Below are positions 1-8,655 of a stretch of 64,000 nt of DNA, in pieces (position 1 is the stretch's first letter; every line of letters starts with the position of its first letter). The position numbers were made by a program, and so were the translations under genes. The notes beneath the pieces are model-generated. The model ran no database searches. It saw nothing but the letters and a program-made list of their open reading frames with translations, and was not told the origin of the DNA. The stretch is from positions 1,835,334 through 1,899,333 of the forward strand of contig NZ_LR027558.1 of NCBI RefSeq assembly GCF_900605005.1, given 5' to 3'. Source of the DNA: Acidipropionibacterium timonense. GTDB lineage: Bacteria > Actinomycetota > Actinomycetes > Propionibacteriales > Propionibacteriaceae.

Positions 1-60
1 ACCCGGCTCCCCCGCCGTCGGGTCCCGGCCGGGTGGGCTGTCAGGCCCCGCAGGGGTCGG

Positions 61-513
61 TCACAGGCTGGCGGCGATGTGCGCCAGGGCGAGGTCGTAC
101 CCGCCCGGGCCCAGACCGGCGATCGTCCCGGTGACGTAGGCCGAGACGACGCTGTGGTGGCGGAAGGACTCCCGCTTGGCGATGTTCGACAGGTGCACCT
201 CGACGACGACGGCGTCGATCTGGGCCACCGCGTCGGCGATGGCGATGTTGTAGTGGCTCCAGGCCGCGGGGTTGAGGACGACCGGGACGGACCCGTCGGC
301 GGCCTCGTGCAGCCAGGCGATCATCTGGGCCTCGGAGTCGGTCTGGCGCACCTCGACCTCCAGTCCGAGCCCGCGCCCGGTCTCGACGAGGTGGTCGGCG
401 AGCTGGGCATGGGTGGTGTGTCCGTAGATCTCGGGTTGACGCCGTCCCAGCCGCCCCAGGTTCGGTCCGTTGAGGACGAGGACCCGGGTGGGATCGGTCG
501 CAGGGTCAGTCAT
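61..513 (-). CDS. aroQ: 3-dehydroquinate dehydratase, type II
   Basis: This 150-aa cytosolic enzyme dehydrates 3-dehydroquinate to 3-dehydroshikimate in the shikimate pathway. The sequence has the type II signature NGPNLGRLG near residues 15-23, the active-site tyrosine in PEIYG (Y30), the NPAAWSHY segment that corresponds to the usual NPgg-tH motif, and EVHLSNIAKRESFRHHS. Its length matches the family norm of about 150. The ATG at 513 is chosen because it overlaps the end of the upstream cation-efflux gene by 8 bp (translational coupling); a longer reading from 573 would add a proline-rich tail not typical of the family. It is the last gene of a four-gene operon. Identification is firm. Confidence 0.93.
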   Translation of the reverse strand: MTDPATDPTRVLVLNGPNLGRLGRRQPEIYGHTTHAQLADHLVETGRGLGLEVEVRQTDSEAQMIAWLHEAADGSVPVVLNPAAWSHYNIAIADAVAQIDAVVVEVHLSNIAKRESFRHHSVVSAYVTGTIAGLGPGGYDLALAHIAASL

Positions 514-1534
514 GGGGGCCTCCGTCGGTGCTGGTCCGGGTCGTCGCGGGGTCGTCGGTGGTCGTCGGCCCATGCGACCCGGAGGGATCGGGACGCCGGA
601 TGTCGGGCTCCAGGTAGAGCGGGCCGACGAGCGGCTCGGCGGTGCGGACGGCGACCTCGGCGGCGTCGATGACCCTGGCGACCCGTTGGGCGGAGTCGGT
701 GGGATCGACGGCGATCTTCGCCGCGACCATGATCGTCTCGGGCCCCAGGTGGACCGTCTTCATGTGGATGACCGAGTCGACCCCGTCTGTCCCCTCGAGG
801 GCGGCCCGGATGGCTGCTCGTGACTCCGGGGTGGCCGACTCCCCCTCGAGCAGGGATCTCATCTCGGTGCCGAGGATGACGGCGACGACGACGAGCAGGA
901 CGCCGATGCACGCGGTGCCGATGGCGTCGAAGAGGCCGTTTCCGGTGAGGATCGTCAGGCCCACCCCGGCCAGGGCGAACACCAGACCCAGGACGGCGGC
1001 GGAGTCCTCGAGCATGACGACGGGCAGCTCGGGCGCCTTGGCCCGGCGCACGTAGGCCAGCAGCGACAGCCCGAGACGGCGTCGCTCCTCGTGGGTCTCG
1101 CGCAGGGCGACGCGCAGGCTCGTCCCCTCGGCCGCCAGGGCCGCGACGAGGATGACGGGGGGCACCCACCACCACGAGGAGGACAGCAGCTCGTCGTGCA
1201 CCCCGTGCAGGGTGTCGACGGTCTTGACCCAGGCCTCGCGCAGGGCGAAGAGTCCGCCCAGGGTGAAGAGGATGATGGCCACGACGAAGGCGGACAGGTA
1301 GCGGGCACGCCCGTACCCGAACGGGTGGTCCTCGTCGGCCTGTCGGGCGGCGCTGCGGCCACCGAGCATGAGGAGCACCTGGTTGCCGGTGTCGGCGGTG
1401 GAGTGGATGGCCTCGGCGAGCATGGAGGAGGCTCCGGTGAGTGCCCACCCGGCGAACTTCGTCGCCGCGATGAGGAGGTTGGCCCCGGCCGCCGCGACGA
1501 TCGCCCGTTTGGATCCCTCGTGCGCCTCGCTCAT
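506..1534 (-). CDS. cation diffusion facilitator family transporter
   Basis: This 342-aa inner-membrane protein should export divalent metal ions (Zn, Fe, Mn or Co) in exchange for protons. The CDF metal site HSTAD (H44 and D48) lies in the second membrane segment, followed by HPFGYGR. Further hydrophobic segments lie around residues 80-100, 122-140, 175-195 and 203-222, and a soluble C-terminal domain follows. The insertion with HEERRRLG and the overall pattern resemble the SLC30A9-like branch. The start overlaps the SIS gene stop (ATGA) and its end overlaps aroQ. The tail after about residue 310 is Thr/Pro/Asp-rich and probably disordered. Metal specificity cannot be read from the sequence. 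Confidence 0.88.
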   Translation of the reverse strand: MSEAHEGSKRAIVAAAGANLLIAATKFAGWALTGASSMLAEAIHSTADTGNQVLLMLGGRSAARQADEDHPFGYGRARYLSAFVVAIILFTLGGLFALREAWVKTVDTLHGVHDELLSSSWWWVPPVILVAALAAEGTSLRVALRETHEERRRLGLSLLAYVRRAKAPELPVVMLEDSAAVLGLVFALAGVGLTILTGNGLFDAIGTACIGVLLVVVAVILGTEMRSLLEGESATPESRAAIRAALEGTDGVDSVIHMKTVHLGPETIMVAAKIAVDPTDSAQRVARVIDAAEVAVRTAEPLVGPLYLEPDIRRPDPSGSHGPTTTDDPATTRTSTDGGPHD

Positions 1535-2610
1535 CGCAGCTCCTGACCGTCGGCGTCCGCCGCGGCGTCGAGCCTGCCCAACCCCAGGGCCAGATAGGCG
1601 GCGGTGTACCGCCCCTGGAGCAGCAGGGTGACGTACCTGGTGAGGGCGTCCGAACCGTCGTCGACGCCCATCGGCAGTCCGATGGTCCGCACCGTGACGT
1701 CGTGGCGGACGGCGGCCTCCTCGAGCCCTCGACGCCGACCGTCGACGACGCCGTCGTCCATGACGACGAGCACCGGACGGTGCTGGGGGCCGTCGAGCTC
1801 CGGATCGGCGAAGGGGTCGCGAGGCCGGACGGAGGTCATGACGGGCAACAGCTCGCTGGCGTCGGCGGACAGGGCGAGGCCACCGGTGGCCCGGCGGAAG
1901 GCCTCGGCCACCCTCCTCGAGGCCCGGGCGGCCAGCACCGACCCGCCCCAGAAGAGGGGGTCCGCATCGGCCAGCGCGCAGGCCAGGTCCTTGGCCCGGT
2001 TCGATGCCAGACCGTGATAAGGGGAAGCGTCCTCGGCGACGAGATCGGCGGCCCGCGCCACCTGCTCGGGTTGCACCTGCGGGGCGATCCCCACCCGGCC
2101 CAGCAGGGCCAGCACGACGACGGCGGCGGCCAGGGCGTCGTCCCCGTGCACCGGCACCCGGACCGCGCCACGAGCCGCTGCCGCGCGCCAGGCCGCGGAC
2201 CCGGGCACCCCGGCCAGGATGATCCCGGCCCCCCGACGCGCTCCCTCGGCGAGGGCGGGGACGGCATGGGAGGGCTCGGCCACCGACGCCGGGGCGCCGC
2301 CGGAGGACTCCCCCAGGTCGATCCCGACGACGAGGTCGAGCGGACCCACCCAGGCCGGCAGGGTGGGCAGCGACCAGGCGACCAGGGGCACCGGGCAGAC
2401 GGGTTCGAGGACGGCTCGGACGAGCCGGGCCTCGGGACCGACGACGACCACCCCACGGGGGGTGCCGAGCTGGTCGAGCACACCCTGGTCAGGGTCGATG
2501 CCACCGGCATCACGACGGATGCGTGCCCCGGTGCTGGCCAGACGACGGAGCAACTGTTCGGCTCCTGCGGTGAGGTCGGCGGACTCGAGCCGCGAGTCGT
2601 CGAAGCTCAC
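1531..2610 (-). CDS. SIS-domain / bacterial PGI-like protein (TobH-like)
   Basis: This 359-aa protein belongs to the actinobacterial family related to bifunctional phosphoglucose/phosphomannose isomerases, annotated TobH or SIS-domain protein (Rv3256c counterpart). Residues 55-140 hold a glycine-rich nucleotide-like fold (GVVVVGPEARLVRAV). Residues around 200-225 (SPYHGLASNRAKDLACALADADPLFWGG) and the C-terminal half fit the PGI-C fold. The classical sugar-phosphate catalytic residues are not evident, so activity is uncertain. In mycobacteria the homologue lies beside manA and manB, suggesting a link to mannose activation. GTG start at 2610 overlaps the Trm112-like stop (GTGA). Family placement is fairly sure; function is not. 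Confidence 0.72.
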   Translation of the reverse strand: MSFDDSRLESADLTAGAEQLLRRLASTGARIRRDAGGIDPDQGVLDQLGTPRGVVVVGPEARLVRAVLEPVCPVPLVAWSLPTLPAWVGPLDLVVGIDLGESSGGAPASVAEPSHAVPALAEGARRGAGIILAGVPGSAAWRAAAARGAVRVPVHGDDALAAAVVVLALLGRVGIAPQVQPEQVARAADLVAEDASPYHGLASNRAKDLACALADADPLFWGGSVLAARASRRVAEAFRRATGGLALSADASELLPVMTSVRPRDPFADPELDGPQHRPVLVVMDDGVVDGRRRGLEEAAVRHDVTVRTIGLPMGVDDGSDALTRYVTLLLQGRYTAAYLALGLGRLDAAADADGQELR

Positions 2611-2870
2611 CGCTGGCTCGTTCCCTCGGGCCGCTCACCGTGGCCCCCGTCGGGACGGCCGAGATCCTCCGGGGAGCGGGCGGCGTCGATGCGCAGGTCG
2701 GGGACGCCGTCACGGACGGCGAAGGCCAGCCCGCAGGAGGGGTTGGAGCACACGAGCTCGCCACGGTCGTAGTCGAGGGCGAAGGCCGCATGACAGGCCG
2801 GACAGGCGGCCACCTCGAGGAAGGCCGGGGAGAGGTCGAGGGCCTCGGGGGTCTGGGGCACATCTGGCAT
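2607..2870 (-). CDS. Trm112-like zinc-binding small protein
   Basis: This 87-aa protein has the Trm112/YcaR pattern: residues 1-25 lead into a CPACH knuckle, a hydrophobic strand ending VCSNPSCGLAF, then VRDGVPDLR, the conserved family ending. The two Cys pairs can bind zinc. Family members are small partners of methyltransferases or stand-alone proteins of unknown role. ATG 2870 is chosen because AGGAG lies 8 nt upstream; the GTG at 2879 lies inside that ribosome-binding site. It is the first gene of the Trm112-SIS-CDF-aroQ operon, whose members overlap by 4, 4 and 8 bp. The last 25 residues are charged and probably flexible. Confidence 0.8.
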   Translation of the reverse strand: MPDVPQTPEALDLSPAFLEVAACPACHAAFALDYDRGELVCSNPSCGLAFAVRDGVPDLRIDAARSPEDLGRPDGGHGERPEGTSQR

Positions 2871-2908
2871 GGCGGGCACTCCTGACGGGTGGGAACCGAT
2901 CGGCGACC

Positions 2909-2914
2909 AGCCTA
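2909..2914 (-). promoter_or_regulatory. -10 element of the Trm112-SIS-CDF-aroQ operon
   Basis: TAGGCT on the minus strand, about 39 nt upstream of ATG 2870. This leaves a short leader that carries the AGGAG ribosome-binding site. Contrast this leadered start with the leaderless starts listed elsewhere. Confidence 0.45.
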
Positions 2915-2997
2915 GTGCCCATCACCGACAGGACCGCCCGTTCCGACGTGGCCGCACCAGCCGGTCACGTCCGGGCCGCCCGGAGCACGCCGTCCGC

Positions 2998-3360
2998 TCA
3001 GCGCTGTCCCGAGTCCGCGATGACCGACAGGTGACCGCGTCGTCCCAGGACCCGCACCGAGGAGTTGTCGACGGGAGCCGGAACCTCGTCCTCGAGCATC
3101 CCGATCTCGCGCACCGCCCGGGCCAGGGCCATGAGGTCGTCCTCATCGGGCTCGGGGGCGGCACCGTCGATCCCCGGCAGCCGGACGACCTCCCAGCCGC
3201 GCGGTGCGGTGAGCACCTCGGAATGATCGGCGCACAGGTCGTAGGCACCCGGATCACGATCGGGCGACAGCGGCCCCAGCACGGCCGAGGACTCCGCGTA
3301 GACGTAGGTCAGGGTCGCGACCGCAGGTCGGGGGCATCCGGGCCGGGAGCACTGTCTCAC
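2998..3360 (-). CDS. DUF3499 family protein
   Basis: This 120-aa protein is a DUF3499 member (Rv3258c counterpart), unique to Actinobacteria. Conserved marks are the N-terminal RQCSRPGCPRPAVATLTY, YAESSAVLGPL, YDLCADH (a second Cys/His pair, together a likely zinc site) and TAPRGWEVVRL. The acidic middle is followed by a variable tail. The GTG at 3360 is chosen because the family begins at the RQCS motif and a TAACGT -10 hexamer lies 8 nt upstream. It is divergent from the metallopeptidase-like gene, an arrangement conserved in mycobacteria. No biochemical role is known. Confidence 0.85.
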   Translation of the reverse strand: MRQCSRPGCPRPAVATLTYVYAESSAVLGPLSPDRDPGAYDLCADHSEVLTAPRGWEVVRLPGIDGAAPEPDEDDLMALARAVREIGMLEDEVPAPVDNSSVRVLGRRGHLSVIADSGQR

Positions 3361-3368
3361 GGACGGCG

Positions 3369-3374
3369 ACGTTA
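3369..3374 (-). promoter_or_regulatory. -10 element, leaderless start of DUF3499 gene
   Basis: TAACGT on the minus strand, separated by 8 nt from GTG 3360. No Shine-Dalgarno is visible, so transcription probably begins at or near the start codon. Confidence 0.5.
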
Positions 3375-3406
3375 CGCCCCTGACCCCGCACCGAGGCGGC
3401 GACTGG

Positions 3407-3460
3407 CCGGGCAGGACCCTCTTCGCCCTCGTCCCGGGCAGGACCCTCGTCGCCCGAACT
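3407..3460. repeat. two 27-bp direct repeats in a divergent promoter region
   Basis: Units 3407-3433 and 3434-3460 both begin CCGGGCAGGACCCTC and differ at only a few later positions. They lie between the divergent DUF3499 and metallopeptidase-like genes, and the second unit abuts the -10 element at 3460. They may be a duplicated operator or a simple slippage duplication. Confidence 0.75.
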
Positions 3461-3465
3461 AGGCT
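3460..3465 (+). promoter_or_regulatory. -10 element, leaderless start of the zincin-like gene
   Basis: TAGGCT, then 6 nt (GGCCCC), then ATG 3472. No ribosome-binding site fits in this space, so the mRNA is predicted to start at the A of ATG. Confidence 0.55.
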
Positions 3466-3471
3466 GGCCCC

Positions 3472-3897
3472 ATGACGAGACGCCGGGATCGACACGGCCG
3501 CGGACCACGCGGCCCCCTGGTCCTGCCACGGGCCCATGGCGGCGTCATCGGCCGCGTCGCCCCCACCAGGGCCGAGTTCTTCGAGGACTGCGTCCGTCAG
3601 TCCACCGAGCGCGTCCTGCGCACCTGCCCCGGAGCCCTCAACCGCGTCATCATCGGCATCGAGGACGTGCCCGACGCGCCCGACTGGGCCCAGGGACGGG
3701 TCCCGCTGGCCTCCGCCCAGGACGCCGACGGACGCCGTCCCGCCCGCGTCGTCCTCTACCGACGGCCCCTCGAGTTGCGCGCCGCGAGCCGGCCCGGACT
3801 GGGGATCCTCGTCCACCGCACCCTCGTCGAACAGCTGTCGGTGCTCACCGGCCTGCCCATCGACGTCATCGATCCGCAGGAGCACGACGAGGACTGA
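3472..3897 (+). CDS. metallopeptidase-like (zincin fold) protein, Rv3259 type
   Basis: This 141-aa protein matches the actinobacterial family annotated metallopeptidase family protein (Rv3259 counterpart). Diagnostic segments are RGPLVLPRA at the N terminus, VIIGIEDVPD, VVLYRRPLELRA, and LVHRTLVEQLSVLTGLPIDVIDP near the end. In true zincins the helix carries HEXXH. Here it reads HRTLVEQ, so the glutamate and second histidine are missing, and catalytic zinc binding is doubtful. Its stop is 3 bp from the stop of the convergent DUF5719 gene. The conserved neighbourhood with WhiB2 and DUF3499 supports the assignment; activity is unknown. Confidence 0.78.
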   Translation: MTRRRDRHGRGPRGPLVLPRAHGGVIGRVAPTRAEFFEDCVRQSTERVLRTCPGALNRVIIGIEDVPDAPDWAQGRVPLASAQDADGRRPARVVLYRRPLELRAASRPGLGILVHRTLVEQLSVLTGLPIDVIDPQEHDED

Positions 3898-3900
3898 CCC

Positions 3901-5235
3901 TCAACCCAACTGCGGATCCACCTGGACCGCCCGGGCCCTCGTCGCGCCGATGACGGGGCTCAGCGGAACCGTCGAGGTTCCGGTCGCCGCGACGACCCCG
4001 GCCGCGACCGGCTGGTCCGAGGTCAGTCTGAGGAATCCCCCGGTGGTCAGGGCGGAGGTCCACGTCGTCCCGGCCGGGATGGTCGCGGTGACCTTCCTCG
4101 TCCCGGTGGCGGTGGTGAGGGTCCCACTCACCTGGGCGGTCGTCGACCCCGGGTTCGACACCTCGAGGGTCCCGGCCGCCGGCAGCGCCTGTTGGAGGAC
4201 GGTGGCCGCATCGGTGGCGACGACCGTGGCGTAGTCCCCCTTGCGCGAGGAGACCAGTTGCGCGCCGATCTCCGACTTCGCCGAGACGGTCAGGGCCAGG
4301 GACTCCCCCGCCAGCGCCGACGACAGGTCGACGGCGATCGTCGACCGCGGTTCGACGACGATCCCGTCAGCCCCCTCGGGGGTGAAGGTGCCGCGGGTCG
4401 AGATGGCCTTGACCGAGACATCCACCCGCGCGTTCCCGGGGTTCGACAGGAGGAGCACCGAGGAGCTCGCCGAGGCGGGCACGGTCGCCAGATAGGCCGT
4501 CCGGCGGGCCGCCACCATGGGGGCGACGTCCTGACCGAACTGGCTCCACGTGCGGGCCTGGGCGACGATGCGCCCGTCGCTCGACGAGATGACGGCCGTC
4601 ACCGGCGTGGTTCCGGAGTCCCACACCGACAGCGGCAGGACGCGGCTGGCGCCCGCCCCCACGACGATGCCCCGGCTGCCCTCGGCCTGCACCTCTCCCT
4701 TGGTCCCCAGCAGGGTGACGTCGACCGTCGCCGCGGAGCTGCCCGGGTTCGACACGACGATGTCGGCGCGGGAGGGGTCGGACACCGAGACCAGCCCGCC
4801 GGTGGACGGCGTCTGGCAGCTCGACCAGGAACTCTGGGCGCCACTGGTCGACGCCAAGGAGGCCGCGGGCTGCCCCTGCCCGGACCGCGACCGTACGACG
4901 ACGGCGCCAGTGCCCGTCGACGTCGTCCACGGCACGGAGTGCTCGCTGGTCGACGACCCGAGATCGCCGATGTCGAGGGAGGAACTCGTCGAGCCCGCAG
5001 CCAGGGTGCCTGCAACCCGGCCGGGAGCGCACACGAGGGTCTGCGCGGCACTGATGGACCGCACCGGCGCGGTCGTCACCTCCTCGACCGGCAGGGCCGC
5101 GCCGCCCAGTCCGACGGCCAGGGCCAGGACGGCGAAGGCGCCGGCCCGGACCGTGCCGCCGACGGCTCCCCTGGGCGCCCGATGAGCCGATCCGACGGCG
5201 GACTCGGCCTCGACGGGATCGCGTCGCTCAGTCAT
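3901..5235 (-). CDS. DUF5719 family secreted or membrane-anchored protein
   Basis: This 444-aa protein begins with a charged cytoplasmic stretch, a single hydrophobic segment (about residues 28-50) and then a long Ser/Thr/Gly/Val-rich extracytoplasmic part. That part is built of repeated beta-sandwich-like modules containing NPGSSAATVDVTLLG, NPGNARVDVSVK and NPGSTTAQVSGTL, three related NPG motifs. It belongs to DUF5719, found only next to the large family 2 glycosyltransferase that precedes it here; the two overlap by 8 bp and are surely co-translated. A role in assembly or export of an envelope glycan is inferred from this pairing only. Function is unknown. Confidence 0.78.
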   Translation of the reverse strand: MTERRDPVEAESAVGSAHRAPRGAVGGTVRAGAFAVLALAVGLGGAALPVEEVTTAPVRSISAAQTLVCAPGRVAGTLAAGSTSSSLDIGDLGSSTSEHSVPWTTSTGTGAVVVRSRSGQGQPAASLASTSGAQSSWSSCQTPSTGGLVSVSDPSRADIVVSNPGSSAATVDVTLLGTKGEVQAEGSRGIVVGAGASRVLPLSVWDSGTTPVTAVISSSDGRIVAQARTWSQFGQDVAPMVAARRTAYLATVPASASSSVLLLSNPGNARVDVSVKAISTRGTFTPEGADGIVVEPRSTIAVDLSSALAGESLALTVSAKSEIGAQLVSSRKGDYATVVATDAATVLQQALPAAGTLEVSNPGSTTAQVSGTLTTATGTRKVTATIPAGTTWTSALTTGGFLRLTSDQPVAAGVVAATGTSTVPLSPVIGATRARAVQVDPQLG

Positions 5236-8200
5236 CGTTCCCCCTAGCCCGTGCAGCGCGTCGGGGCGCCGGCGCTCGTCGTGCGGCCGTCGGCCCGGCG
5301 ACGATGAGCAGGACGATCATCATCCCGACCTCGACGAGGGCGGCCCAGGTCTGGGTGGGCATCGACCAGCTCAGCCGGCCGGTGGCCGAGTCAAGGCGGT
5401 ACGCCGAACCGGCCCCGGCGACACCGGCCGACTGCAGACGCCGTCCGCCGACGGTCACCTGCCACCGGTCGTCGGGGGCCTCGACGAGGACCAGGGTGCG
5501 CGACCCGGAACCCGCCGGCACCGACCCGGCGACCGGTGTCCAGGTCGATCCGGAGACGACCATCGCCCGGGACGGGTTGCCGTCCACGGTCCACACGACG
5601 GTCGTCGAGTCGGCCTTGGCCGGCGTCAACCCGGAGGCATTGCCCACCTGCCCGATGAGGTCGTCGGATGCTCCGCGCAGCCAGAGATGACCGATCCCCA
5701 ACTTGCTCAACCGGTCGGCCAGATCGTCGGGGACCGCCCCCGAACCGACCGCCTGGGCCAGCTGCCCGGCGGCCGCCGCCAACGGTGCATCGGCGGAGAC
5801 GAGCGGCTGTTCGCCACTTCCCCAGGACGGGTTGCGTGAGCTCACGAGGTTCCACGTCGTCGTCCCACCTTGGACGAGCACCATGAGGGTGCGGGTGTGA
5901 CGGGGCGAGTCCTCGACGGCGGTGACGTAGGCCGGAAGCTTCGAACTGGCGCGGTGCAGCGGCTGGCCGGCCCCGGCGACGACCCACCACAGGCTCCCGG
6001 CCAGGACGGAGACGGCGACGACGGTGGGCAGCACCCTGCTGCTCCACCGTGCCATGAGCTGGCCGAGGGTCGGCGGCTCCTCCCCTTCCTCGGTCCCCGG
6101 CGTGTCCTCCTCGGTCTCGAGAGCCTGCAGGTTCGTGCCCTGCCAGGCGACCGCGACGAGGATGATGAGGGCTCCGCAGGCCACGAGCTGCCAGGTCTCG
6201 ATCTCGGGATGCACCTGGGTGCCCCAGAGGGTGACGTACCGCCGACACGCGATCGCGGCGACCCCCAGCGAGAGCAGGCACACCCCGGCGATGACCAGGG
6301 TCCGCGAGCGGGTCCGGGCGGTGCCGCGGGCCATCCGGTCGCGCCACAGCCAGACGAGGGCCCACAGGGTCGCGAACCACAGCGGCACCATGACGAGCAC
6401 CGCCACCCAGATCGGCGCGGCACCGTCGCCGACACCGATCCCGAGCAGCACCCACAGGCCGCCACGAGCCGACGTCGCCACCTTGAGCAGCGGGTCGGTC
6501 CCGGTGATGATGCGCGCCGGGGCGTCGATGAGCCTGGGCAGCCACGGCGAGACGGCCACCAGCGGCGCGACGAGGACGAGCAGCACCTGGCGCCACCTGC
6601 CACGATCGGCGACGAGGATCCCCCCGCCGACCAGGACGAGGAGCAGCCATGAGACCGGCATCACCGACATGGCGATCGTCGACCAGACCGCCAGGGCTCC
6701 GGCGCTGCGCCACGGGTCGGGGTCGTGGCGTCCGACGCGAGCCCCCCACAGGAGGTCGACGTCGATCGTCTCGGGGGCGAGCAGTCGCCATCCGTGCAGG
6801 GCGATGTGCGGCATGACCACCGCCATGAGCAGGGCCGTCACCGACCCGCGGGCCAGACCACCACCGATGACGGGCAGCAGACCCCACAGGCTCGACAGGA
6901 GGACGGTCGTCGCCCCCAGGCCCATGACCCGGCGCAGCAGCCGGTGCGCCGACATCGCCGCGACCAGCGGTGCGACGATGAGGCACAGCCGCGCGAAGAT
7001 CTCGGCGCGGCCCAGACTGAGGGTCGAGCCCAGTGCGGCCAGGGCGAGCCACGGGGAGTTGGCCCCGGGCTGTCCCGGGGTCGCGGTGAGCCAGGTGTGC
7101 CAGGCCTCGCTGATCCCGCCGGGAGCCGGCGGCAGCCACCGGGAGACGACGTGCCCCGACCCGTACAGATGACGCCCGGCGACCAGACCGACGACGGTCA
7201 TCGCGACGACCATGACGACATAGGGATTGACGACGCCGTGATGGTCGCGGGCGGCGAACTCGTCCCCGGTGAGCTCGTCGATCGACGTGCCGACGTCGTC
7301 TCCGCGAGCCGGCTGCAGCCGGTCGCTCAGCCCGGAGGCCAGTCCGTCGGCGATCCGCGACCAGAGTGATCGACGGGTGGGCAGCAGGCGGCGGGCGTGG
7401 TCGATGTCGTCCGGGTCGCATCCGGCGCGGAACTCCCGGATCCGTCGAGCCATCTCGACGGTCGTCGACCGCGAGGCCCACAGTGCCCAACCGGCCCGCA
7501 ACTCGTCGCCGGCACGACCAGGGGCCTTGCCGAGCAGCAGGACGACGGCCCGCCCCAGGGCGACGAGGAGCAGCCACAGACTCGTGCGTCCCGGGTGCGC
7601 CGATCTGGCGGCGACCAGACGCATCCCGGCGAGGCGGTCGGCCCGGTCGGGCCGGGGCGCCAGGTTCGACTCCCGCTCCCATCCGCGCCCGACCTGACGG
7701 TGGTGCAGGGCACACGTGGGGGCGGTGCGCACGACGAAACCGGCCTCGTTGGCCCGCCACCCGAAATCGACCCCGTCACGGAAGAGCGGCAGGGCCGGGT
7801 CGAGGCCGTCGAGGCGTCGCCAGGCCTTGAGGGAGCAGAACATGCCGGCGGTCGACCCGCCGAGGACAGCGACCTGCTCGCCCTGGTGCTGGTCGATGTC
7901 GCCGGTGTCGATGACCGGCAGGATGCGCGACCCGGTCGGCGAGACGGTCTGACCCTGCTCCTCGATGAGCTCGGGATAGTTGCGCCGTGCCGGTTTGAGC
8001 AGCGTCGGGAAGAGGACGTCGGGACGCGACGGCGACGACGCCTCGGCCAGCAGGTGGGCCAGGGCGTCGGGGGTCACCTCGACGTCGTCGTGAAGGATCC
8101 ACAGGTGGGTGATGTCGTCGGGCAGGGTCGGGACGACCTTCGCCAGTGCCACGCCAGGGGCGGTGTCGGCGTCCATCCCGACGAGGTCCTCGACGAGTCC

Positions 8201-8536
8201 TTCCCGGTGTGCCTTCGCCAACAGGGTGGGGCTGTCGTCCCGGGACCCGAGGTCGACGGCGATCGTCACCCCGGGACGCTCCCGCAACCGGGCGAGGGCG
8301 ACGAGGGTCCGCGGCAGCCAGGGGTCGGCGTCGTGGACAAGCAGGACGACGGCCACGTGCTCGGCGTCGATCCGGATCGGGGGTTGCGGCACCGGACGGT
8401 GCGCCCACTCCCAGTCCTTTTCGTGGACGGGGTTCGAGGGGACGACGGGGATCGTCCAGTCGGTCAGTCCCTCGCTGGTGCGAGGGCCCGGCGACGGGAC
8501 CGCCCCCTGGCCGTGGTCCTTCGGCTCGTCGTTCAC
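5228..8536 (-). CDS. giant family 2 glycosyltransferase with polytopic membrane domain
   Basis: This 1102-aa protein starts with a GT-A domain (about residues 60-300): VAVVLLVHDADPWLPRTL, AVDLGSRDDS, ILHDDVEVTPD (DXD-like) and WRANEAGF. A long membrane region (about 430-860) with roughly a dozen hydrophobic segments follows. A soluble domain then precedes a last membrane segment near residue 1075. It probably transfers sugars from an activated donor at the cytoplasmic face to an envelope acceptor. It is coupled by an 8-bp overlap to DUF5719 and preceded by whiB; the trio is conserved in Actinobacteria. The GTG at 8536 is the first start in frame, without a clear ribosome-binding site, so the N terminus is uncertain. 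Confidence 0.82.
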   Translation of the reverse strand: MNDEPKDHGQGAVPSPGPRTSEGLTDWTIPVVPSNPVHEKDWEWAHRPVPQPPIRIDAEHVAVVLLVHDADPWLPRTLVALARLRERPGVTIAVDLGSRDDSPTLLAKAHREGLVEDLVGMDADTAPGVALAKVVPTLPDDITHLWILHDDVEVTPDALAHLLAEASSPSRPDVLFPTLLKPARRNYPELIEEQGQTVSPTGSRILPVIDTGDIDQHQGEQVAVLGGSTAGMFCSLKAWRRLDGLDPALPLFRDGVDFGWRANEAGFVVRTAPTCALHHRQVGRGWERESNLAPRPDRADRLAGMRLVAARSAHPGRTSLWLLLVALGRAVVLLLGKAPGRAGDELRAGWALWASRSTTVEMARRIREFRAGCDPDDIDHARRLLPTRRSLWSRIADGLASGLSDRLQPARGDDVGTSIDELTGDEFAARDHHGVVNPYVVMVVAMTVVGLVAGRHLYGSGHVVSRWLPPAPGGISEAWHTWLTATPGQPGANSPWLALAALGSTLSLGRAEIFARLCLIVAPLVAAMSAHRLLRRVMGLGATTVLLSSLWGLLPVIGGGLARGSVTALLMAVVMPHIALHGWRLLAPETIDVDLLWGARVGRHDPDPWRSAGALAVWSTIAMSVMPVSWLLLVLVGGGILVADRGRWRQVLLVLVAPLVAVSPWLPRLIDAPARIITGTDPLLKVATSARGGLWVLLGIGVGDGAAPIWVAVLVMVPLWFATLWALVWLWRDRMARGTARTRSRTLVIAGVCLLSLGVAAIACRRYVTLWGTQVHPEIETWQLVACGALIILVAVAWQGTNLQALETEEDTPGTEEGEEPPTLGQLMARWSSRVLPTVVAVSVLAGSLWWVVAGAGQPLHRASSKLPAYVTAVEDSPRHTRTLMVLVQGGTTTWNLVSSRNPSWGSGEQPLVSADAPLAAAAGQLAQAVGSGAVPDDLADRLSKLGIGHLWLRGASDDLIGQVGNASGLTPAKADSTTVVWTVDGNPSRAMVVSGSTWTPVAGSVPAGSGSRTLVLVEAPDDRWQVTVGGRRLQSAGVAGAGSAYRLDSATGRLSWSMPTQTWAALVEVGMMIVLLIVAGPTAARRAPAPRRAARARGNDD

Positions 8537-8655
8537 TCTGGGACGCCACCTGTTCGCTCGCGGATCGTGTCGCCACCCACCGTACGGGATGAGCCGCGGT
8601 CCGGTGGGCAGGCCGACGAGTCTACCCGGGGGTTCTGGCAGACCCGGGAGAGGTG

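Noticed and set aside
24-33. CCCGGCCGGG palindrome downstream of aroQ as a terminator
   Set aside because: It is short, without a loop, and at the window edge; too weak to call.
5391-7760. A 789-codon open frame inside the giant glycosyltransferase gene, same strand, other frame
   Set aside because: It is Arg/Pro/Gly-rich with no domain, as expected for shifted frames at about 70% GC; the frame used has clear GT-A motifs and membrane segments.
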